Source of the DNA: Flammeovirgaceae bacterium UBA6059
GTDB taxonomy: Bacteria > Bacteroidota > Bacteroidia > Cytophagales > Cyclobacteriaceae
Direction: 5' to 3'
NCBI GenBank assembly: GCA_002435755.1
Contig: DIYH01000048.1
Coordinates: forward strand, 1 to 10,148
Length of the DNA: 10,148 nucleotides
Shown here: piece after piece, positions 5,348-10,148 of the stretch
Position numbering within the stretch: position 1 is the first letter of the stretch
Layout of the letters: each line of letters begins with the position of its first letter
Notes under the pieces: model-generated
The model's database searches: none
The model's input: only the letters and a program-made list of their open reading frames with translations
What the model was told of the DNA's origin: nothing
Translations under genes and position numbers: made by a program

Positions 5348-7474
5348 TCAGGTTTTTGACTCTGTTTTCTCCTCCTCGAGTTGCTCATTGGTACTTGAAC
5401 TTTCTTCCTGTTCTACTTCTTCCTTTACCGAAGATTTAAGTGTTTCTATTTCTGTGTCAAGGCTTTCTGCCTTCTCATCCTTTGAGTCTGCCTGCTCCGA
5501 ATCTTTTTTCTCATTTAACTTATCCTGACCATTGGTGAAAGCCTCAAAGGTAGTTTGATGTTCGAACGGGCGTTTACCAATGATGCGTTCCATATCCGAT
5601 TGGAATATGATTTCTTTTTCCAGGAGTTCTAGCGCAATTTTCTCAAGGTCCTCTTTTTTCTCTGTAAGTAAATCCAGCGTACGCTTATAGGCATCTTCGA
5701 TGATCTTCTTGACCTCCTGATCTATCATTTCAGAAGTTGCTTCAGAGTAGGGTTTAGTGAAACTATACTCAGACTGCTTAGAATCGTAGAATGACAGGTT
5801 TCCAATCTTATCATTCATGCCGTAGACAGTGACTATGCTGTAAGCCATTTTAGTTATTCGCTCCAGGTCACTCAAAGCTCCAGTAGATATTTTGCCAAAT
5901 GTGAGTTCTTCTGCAGCCCTTCCTCCCAACGCCATACACATTGAGTCGAGTAGTTGTTCTGTTTGGTACAAAAACTGTTCCTTTGGTAGATACTGCGCAT
6001 AGCCTAGTGCTGCAATTCCTCTTGGGACAATACTTACCTTAACCAAAGGGTCAGCATGTTCAAGGTACCAACCCGCTACAGCATGACCAGCTTCATGGTA
6101 AGCTACGATACGCTTCTCTTCGGGAGAAATGATCTTATTTTTCTTCTCCAGACCACCAATCACCCTATCCACAGCATCTTGAAAGTCTTGCATGTCGATA
6201 GACTTCTTGTCTCGGCGAGCGGCAATAAGGGCAGCTTCATTACAGACATTAGCAATTTCTGCACCTGCAAATCCTGGCGTTTGTGCAGCCAGATTTTTGG
6301 GTACGACATCCTCTGAAAGCTTCAAAGGCTTGAGATGAACTTTAAAGATGGCTTCCCTACCAACAATGTCTGGCTTGTCAATACTGATTTGACGATCAAA
6401 CCTTCCGGGTCTGAGCAATGCCGAATCAAGTACATCAGGCCTATTAGTGGCTGCCAGTATGATTACTCCGGAATCCGTGGAAAATCCATCCATCTCGACA
6501 AGGAGCGAATTCAATGTATTTTCTCGCTCGTCATTAGAGCCAGGCATTTGTCCCCGACCTCTTGATCTACCTATAGCATCAACCTCATCTATAAACACGA
6601 TACAAGGTGCTTTTTCTTTTGCCTGCTTGAATAGGTCACGAACTCTTGCCGCACCCACTCCGACAAACATCTCAACAAAGTCTGATCCCGAAAGTGAAAA
6701 GAACGGAACTCCGGCTTCACCAGCAACAGCCTTTGCCAGAAGGGTCTTACCCGTACCGGGAGGTCCTACAAGCAAAGCACCTTTTGGGATTTTACCACCC
6801 AATTTTGTGAATTTTCCGGGGTTCTTGAGGAATTCAACGATCTCTTTGATCTCCTCTTTGGCCTCATCAAGTCCAGCTACGTTACCAAATGTGATCTTGA
6901 CTTTATTCTCGGCATCAAATAGGGCGGCTTTTGATTTGCCTATATTGAATATTTGTCCACCAGGGCCACCCTGACCAGTCATTCGACGCATTAAAAACCA
7001 GAACCCGAACAAGATGAGGATCAAAAAACCCCAATTGAGTATAAAACTGGTAAAATCAGATCTCTCCTCGACCCTATAGCCAATACGTTGAGACTCAGAT
7101 ATTCTGTCTTCCAACTGTCTAAACTTCTCATCAAAATTCTCAGCCGAAACAATCTGGAATTTATAGTGGGGTCCAGTATTGATTGAGAATGGGTTCTTCT
7201 CTTCTAGCTCTACCTTATACTTCGCGTTTTGTACAGCATCCTCCTTTAGCGTGACCTCAACTGTTTTTTGATTTGAAATGAGTACAATGTCTTTGACATC
7301 ATTGCTCATCATCATTTGCTCAAACCTCTTATAAGAAATGGTGATGGCTGAAGTGCTATTATTGAAATAGGTTACCAAAAAGACCAGCCCTAGTAAACTC
7401 AAAATCACGTAGAGTTGATAGTTCGGTTTTTGTGGCCTTGGAAGTAAATTCTTCTTATTTGGTCTATCAGGCAT
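5348..7474 (-). CDS. ftsH: ATP-dependent zinc metalloprotease FtsH
   Basis: The 708-residue product is the membrane-anchored hexameric AAA+ protease that extracts and degrades misfolded membrane proteins and some short-lived cytoplasmic regulators. Transmembrane segments lie at about 19-37 and 142-162, with a periplasmic domain between. The AAA+ module carries Walker A GPPGTGKT (237-244), pore-loop FVG (270-272), Walker B CIVFIDE (291-297) and the second region of homology ATNRPDVLDSALLRPGRFDR (342-361) with arginine fingers. The M41 protease domain has the zinc motif HEAGH (460-464) and the third ligand in ALSDLER (Asp 536). All key residues are present. The C-terminal ~60 residues form a Glu/Lys/Ser-rich acidic tail of low complexity, a feature I recall from Bacteroidota FtsH. 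ATG 7474 gives the usual short basic N-terminus before the first membrane helix. It follows rsfS by 66 bp, probably in one operon, and a terminator follows it. Confidence 0.98.
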   Translation of the reverse strand: MPDRPNKKNLLPRPQKPNYQLYVILSLLGLVFLVTYFNNSTSAITISYKRFEQMMMSNDVKDIVLISNQKTVEVTLKEDAVQNAKYKVELEEKNPFSINTGPHYKFQIVSAENFDEKFRQLEDRISESQRIGYRVEERSDFTSFILNWGFLILILFGFWFLMRRMTGQGGPGGQIFNIGKSKAALFDAENKVKITFGNVAGLDEAKEEIKEIVEFLKNPGKFTKLGGKIPKGALLVGPPGTGKTLLAKAVAGEAGVPFFSLSGSDFVEMFVGVGAARVRDLFKQAKEKAPCIVFIDEVDAIGRSRGRGQMPGSNDERENTLNSLLVEMDGFSTDSGVIILAATNRPDVLDSALLRPGRFDRQISIDKPDIVGREAIFKVHLKPLKLSEDVVPKNLAAQTPGFAGAEIANVCNEAALIAARRDKKSIDMQDFQDAVDRVIGGLEKKNKIISPEEKRIVAYHEAGHAVAGWYLEHADPLVKVSIVPRGIAALGYAQYLPKEQFLYQTEQLLDSMCMALGGRAAEELTFGKISTGALSDLERITKMAYSIVTVYGMNDKIGNLSFYDSKQSEYSFTKPYSEATSEMIDQEVKKIIEDAYKRTLDLLTEKKEDLEKIALELLEKEIIFQSDMERIIGKRPFEHQTTFEAFTNGQDKLNEKKDSEQADSKDEKAESLDTEIETLKSSVKEEVEQEESSSTNEQLEEEKTESKT

Positions 7475-7540
7475 TATCTGTCGATTATCTTAATGTGTGT
7501 GTGAATAACGAGTAGTCGTTGTTAAAGTTCTGTGGCAGTA

Positions 7541-7909
7541 CTATTCAAAAGCGCTGATTTTAGCGTCACCCCAAAGCTCTTCCAGGGCATAGAATTGTCG
7601 TTTATCTTTTTTGAATACGTGAGCTACTACATTGACATAGTCGATTAATATCCACTCTTTATTGTTTTTACCCTCTCTTTTCCAGGGATCTTGTCTTGAA
7701 CTTTTGAAGACTACTTCCTCAATAGAGTCGGAAATAGCGTCAAGTTGTGTGTCAGAATTTCCAGAACACAGAACGAAATAATCCGCAACCGCATTCTTCA
7801 CATCTCTTAGATCCAACACTGTGATCTCTAACGCTTTTTTGTCTTGCATGCCTTTGACGATTAAATCGCTAAGGTTTTTAGAATCCAAATCGCCAGCTTT
7901 ATCTTGCAT
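7541..7909 (-). CDS. rsfS: Ribosomal silencing factor RsfS
   Basis: This 122-residue protein belongs to the RsfS/Iojap (DUF143) family. Family members bind ribosomal protein uL14 (L14) on the 50S subunit and block joining with 30S, lowering translation in stationary phase or starvation. Visible family features are VLDLRDVKNAVADYFVLCSG, followed by NSDTQLDAI (the conserved DYFVLCSG-x-S-xxQ region) and KEWILIDYVNVVAHVF, the core of the uL14-binding surface. The length is normal. ATG 7909 is chosen because it gives the usual short N-terminal extension and lies 22 bases from a good -7 box. It is divergent from birA and upstream of ftsH on the same strand, an arrangement I recall as common in Bacteroidota. 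Confidence 0.94.
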   Translation of the reverse strand: MQDKAGDLDSKNLSDLIVKGMQDKKALEITVLDLRDVKNAVADYFVLCSGNSDTQLDAISDSIEEVVFKSSRQDPWKREGKNNKEWILIDYVNVVAHVFKKDKRQFYALEELWGDAKISAFE

Positions 7910-7931
7910 TCAATATTTCCAAATCGGCCCC

Positions 7932-7939
7932 CAAAATTA
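7932..7939 (-). promoter_or_regulatory. Putative -7 box of the rsfS(-ftsH) promoter
   Basis: On the minus strand the octamer TAATTTTG matches the Bacteroidota -7 consensus TAnnTTTG exactly. It lies 22 bases upstream of the rsfS ATG. A T-rich sequence near the expected -33 position is only a weak match to TTTG, so confidence is moderate. Confidence 0.42.
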
Positions 7940-7950
7940 CACAATTTTAG

Positions 7951-8706
7951 TTGCATAAAATCCTTGCCAAAACCCTATTTGTAGGTCAGAACGTTCACTA
8001 CATGTCAGAATGTCATAGTACTAATGACATTGCTGCTGAACTGTCCAAAGCAAATCAGATCACCGAAGGTACCCTGGTCATCACTGATACGCAGACACGA
8101 GGCAGAGGGCAAAGGGGTAATGCCTGGCAAAGCTCTAAAGGTGAGAACCTGACATTCTCAATAGTACTTAACCCCAAGTTCCTTGCCGCAAAAGATCATT
8201 TTCAATTGCACTACGTAGTATCTGTCGCTGTATGCAACACTTTGCTGAAGTATTTTCGAAATGTGCAAATCAAGTGGCCTAATGACATTCTGGTAAGCAG
8301 GAAGAAGATCTGCGGAATACTAATTGAGAATAGCATTCGCGGGCAAGTCATAGAAAATGCAATCATTGGTATTGGTCTTAATGTCAATCAAGCCGGCTTT
8401 AATTACGACAATGCCACCTCCTTCAGAGACCTGACAAGTCGGGAATATGACAAACAAGAGATACTGGGCAATTTGCTTGAGGAGATTGAAGCTGCCTACT
8501 TGAAACTGAAGTCCGGAAATATTGGGTATCTGAGACGCTACTACCTAAAACACCTCTTTCAGAAGGATGAGTCAGCACTCTATGAAACCTCAGGAGATCA
8601 GTTTGTAGGTACTATTGAAGGTGTGGATGATCATGGCCGGTTGGTCATGTCCACTACTCAAGGTCATCGTCATTTCGAATTCAAGGAAGTGAAGTTCCTT
8701 TATTGA
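7951..8706 (+). CDS. birA: Biotin-[acetyl-CoA-carboxylase] ligase (class I, no HTH domain)
   Basis: The 251-residue enzyme activates biotin with ATP and transfers it to the acceptor lysine of carboxylase biotin domains. The catalytic core shows CHSTNDIA (21-28), the biotinyl-AMP loop TRGRGQRGNAW (49-59), IKWPNDILVS (107-116), the KKICGILIEN segment (118-127) with the likely catalytic lysine, and IIGIGLNVNQ (138-147). A small C-terminal domain ends in FEFKEVKFLY. There is no N-terminal helix-turn-helix, so it cannot act as the classical biotin-operon repressor. The start is TTG 7951: an in-frame TAG lies directly upstream (7948-7950), and the first ATG in frame (8002) would remove the N-terminal strand MHKILAKTLFVGQNVHY, which I expect in Bacteroidota members. 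It is divergent from rsfS and in line with ahcY. Confidence 0.93.
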   Translation: MHKILAKTLFVGQNVHYMSECHSTNDIAAELSKANQITEGTLVITDTQTRGRGQRGNAWQSSKGENLTFSIVLNPKFLAAKDHFQLHYVVSVAVCNTLLKYFRNVQIKWPNDILVSRKKICGILIENSIRGQVIENAIIGIGLNVNQAGFNYDNATSFRDLTSREYDKQEILGNLLEEIEAAYLKLKSGNIGYLRRYYLKHLFQKDESALYETSGDQFVGTIEGVDDHGRLVMSTTQGHRHFEFKEVKFLY

Positions 8707-8733
8707 CTATAGGCAGTCAATTATCTACATTTG
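8702..8733 (+). promoter_or_regulatory. Putative ahcY promoter overlapping the birA stop codon
   Basis: ATTG (8702-8705) and TACATTTG (8726-8733) are separated by 20 bases, matching the Bacteroidota architecture TTTG-N19-21-TAnnTTTG well. The upstream element lies inside the last codons and stop of birA. Transcription would begin near 8740, giving a leader of under 20 bases before the ahcY ATG at 8758. Confidence 0.6.
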
Positions 8734-8757
8734 CGCTGCAAAAAAATCATATACTCA

Positions 8758-10065
8758 ATGGTAGAAGCCAATTTGAACTACAAAGTAAAAGATATTGCCC
8801 TTGCTGACTGGGGTAGACGAGAAATTAAACTTGCGGAAGCAGAAATGCCCGGCTTGATGGCGATTAGAGAAGAGTACGGGCCTTCTAAGCCATTGAAAGA
8901 TGCTCGGATTGCCGGATGCCTTCACATGACCATCCAAACCGCTGTGCTTATTGAAACTTTAGTAGAGTTAGGAGCAGAAGTGACCTGGTCGTCATGCAAC
9001 ATCTTCTCTACACAAGATCATGCGGCTGCTGCAATTGCAAAAGCAGGTGTACCAGTATTTGCCTGGAAGGGTATGACTGAAGAGGAGTTCAACTGGTGTA
9101 TAGAACAAACACTATTTGCTTTTCCCGACGGTAAACCTCTAAATATGATCCTAGATGATGGAGGTGACCTGACCAACATGGTACTTGATGAGTTTCCTGA
9201 GCTTGTAAAAGATATTAAAGGGCTATCCGAGGAAACTACTACAGGAGTACATAGACTGTATGAGCGCATGCGCAAAGGCACCCTTCCAATGCCTGCGATT
9301 AACGTCAATGACTCTGTGACCAAAAGCAAGTTTGACAACAAATATGGTTGTAAGGAATCACTTGTAGATGCGATCAGACGAGCAACTGATATTATGTTGG
9401 CAGGAAAAGTAGCTGTGGTAGCAGGATATGGCGACGTAGGTAAGGGTAGTGCAGCCTCATTGAGAGGAGCCGGTGTTCGAGTAATAGTCACTGAAATTGA
9501 TCCGATTTGTGCCCTTCAAGCCGCAATGGATGGGTTTGAGGTGAAGAAAATGGATAATGCTATTCCAAGGGCTGACATAGTGGTGACTGCTACAGGCAAT
9601 AAGGACATTATTGCTGGTAGGCACTTCGAAATGATGAAAGACAAGACTATAGTGTGTAACATCGGTCATTTCGACAATGAGATCGACATGACATGGCTTA
9701 ATGGAAATCATGGAGATACGAGAGAGGAGATCAAACCTCAGGTAGATCTATATCATATTGGTGACAAAGAGATCATTGTACTAGCCGAAGGACGACTCGT
9801 TAATCTTGGCTGTGCTACAGGACATCCATCATTCGTAATGTCCAACTCTTTTTCTAACCAGGTGCTAGCGCAATTGGAGTTGTGGCAACAATCTGAGAAA
9901 TATGATAATGCTGTCTACACGCTACCTAAGCACCTCGATGAGAAAGTTGCGATGTTCCACCTTGCCAAGATTGGTGTAGAGCTTGAGACTCTGAGCAAAG
10001 ACCAGGCTGATTATATAGGGGTTGAGGTCGAAGGACCATACAAGCCTGAGTACTATAGATACTAG
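8758..10065 (+). CDS. ahcY: S-adenosylhomocysteine hydrolase (adenosylhomocysteinase)
   Basis: The 435-residue NAD-dependent cytosolic enzyme reversibly splits S-adenosylhomocysteine into adenosine and homocysteine, removing the product inhibitor of methyltransferases. The substrate domain contains CLHMTIQTA with His 56, LDDGGDLTN (132-140), SEETTTGVH (157-165) and VNDSVTKSKFDN with Lys 189 and Asp 193. The Rossmann domain carries GYGDVGKGSA (223-232), with NIGHF (301-305) at the active site. The C-terminal KPEYYRY supplies Lys 429 and Tyr 433, which reach the NAD of a neighbouring subunit. All expected catalytic residues are present and the length is usual. ATG 8758 is chosen because an upstream in-frame TTG (8731) falls inside the promoter -7 box and would add nine residues without family counterparts. 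It lies 51 bp after birA, with its own likely promoter and a terminator behind it. Confidence 0.97.
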   Translation: MVEANLNYKVKDIALADWGRREIKLAEAEMPGLMAIREEYGPSKPLKDARIAGCLHMTIQTAVLIETLVELGAEVTWSSCNIFSTQDHAAAAIAKAGVPVFAWKGMTEEEFNWCIEQTLFAFPDGKPLNMILDDGGDLTNMVLDEFPELVKDIKGLSEETTTGVHRLYERMRKGTLPMPAINVNDSVTKSKFDNKYGCKESLVDAIRRATDIMLAGKVAVVAGYGDVGKGSAASLRGAGVRVIVTEIDPICALQAAMDGFEVKKMDNAIPRADIVVTATGNKDIIAGRHFEMMKDKTIVCNIGHFDNEIDMTWLNGNHGDTREEIKPQVDLYHIGDKEIIVLAEGRLVNLGCATGHPSFVMSNSFSNQVLAQLELWQQSEKYDNAVYTLPKHLDEKVAMFHLAKIGVELETLSKDQADYIGVEVEGPYKPEYYRY

Positions 10066-10078
10066 GCAGATCATCTGC
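10066..10078. repeat. Short palindrome directly after the ahcY stop
   Basis: GCAGAT-C-ATCTGC is a perfect 6-bp inverted repeat with a one-base centre, starting at the base after the ahcY stop codon and just ahead of the terminator hairpin. It could be a protein-binding site or a small 3' structure; no function can be assigned. Confidence 0.35.
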
Positions 10079-10087
10079 TGATGATAT

Positions 10088-10118
10088 AAAAGCGCAAAAG
10101 TCCTTTTGCGCTTTTTTT
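10088..10118 (+). terminator. Rho-independent terminator of ahcY
   Basis: A 12-bp perfect stem (AAAAGCGCAAAA, loop GTCC, TTTTGCGCTTTT) runs into a tract of seven T residues (10112-10118). It begins 23 bases after the ahcY stop. The A-rich 5' arm means it could also work on the opposite strand. Confidence 0.9.
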
Positions 10119-10148
10119 GTCCTCCCTGTCTCGTCCTGAAATAAGTTG

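Noticed and set aside
6447..6974. Plus-strand open frame of 175 codons inside ftsH
   Set aside because: Antisense shadow of the highly conserved AAA+ region of ftsH, with low-complexity Ser/Pro-rich content typical of reverse-strand reading.
7507..7520. Inverted repeat AACGA-GTAG-TCGTT between rsfS and ftsH
   Set aside because: Only 5 bp of stem, with no U-tract; too short to call a terminator or operator.
9018..9491. Minus-strand open frame of 157 codons inside ahcY
   Set aside because: Antisense shadow of the conserved ahcY coding sequence; no signals or family motifs.
1..10148. CRISPR array, tRNA or rRNA genes, or a defence or toxin-antitoxin system
   Set aside because: No regularly spaced repeats, no tRNA-like or rRNA-like sequence, and no small paired genes with recognisable toxin or antitoxin features were seen on either strand.

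Overview
The window looks like chromosomal DNA from a member of the Bacteroidota, most likely a Cytophagales-like marine or environmental bacterium. Three things point there. A short class I birA is divergent from an rsfS-ftsH pair, an arrangement I recall from this phylum. Two good matches to the phylum's promoter -7 box (TAnnTTTG) sit just upstream of genes. Start codons lack Shine-Dalgarno sequences, and exported proteins have signal peptides ending in Ala-Gln. Assignment below phylum level is a guess.

Layout. Bases 1-684 hold the 3' end of a gene for a large surface protein with Ig-like repeats, followed by a strong intrinsic terminator (715-744). Bases 745-2374 contain no intact gene. 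Most of this stretch (about 907-1990, minus strand) is a heavily decayed IS110-family transposase. It can be followed nearly end to end by switching reading frame, and it has lost the segment carrying the last two acidic residues of its DEDD site. Bases 2375-3739 encode a TolC-like outer-membrane efflux protein without visible partners. Its 3' end overlaps a convergent minus-strand gene for a secreted beta-propeller-like protein, which itself overlaps the end of lpxH (lipid A synthesis).

Upstream of lpxH on the same strand lie ftsH (membrane AAA+ protease) and rsfS (ribosomal silencing factor). A strong hairpin with a U-tract between ftsH and the lpxH start codon suggests that lpxH and the propeller gene are largely uncoupled from rsfS-ftsH. 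birA diverges from rsfS across only 41 bp. It is followed by ahcY (S-adenosylhomocysteine hydrolase), whose putative promoter overlaps the birA stop codon and whose terminator closes the window.

Functionally the right half is housekeeping: biotin loading of carboxylases, the activated methyl cycle, ribosome dormancy, membrane protein quality control and lipid A synthesis. FtsH and LpxH both act on the cell envelope. The left half is accessory: a repeat-rich surface protein, an insertion-sequence fossil and an orphan efflux channel. I found no convincing novel defence or mobile system. The most notable item is the IS110 fossil. The most testable ideas are the attenuator-like hairpin before lpxH and the cluster of GTTCA half-sites upstream of the tolC-like gene.
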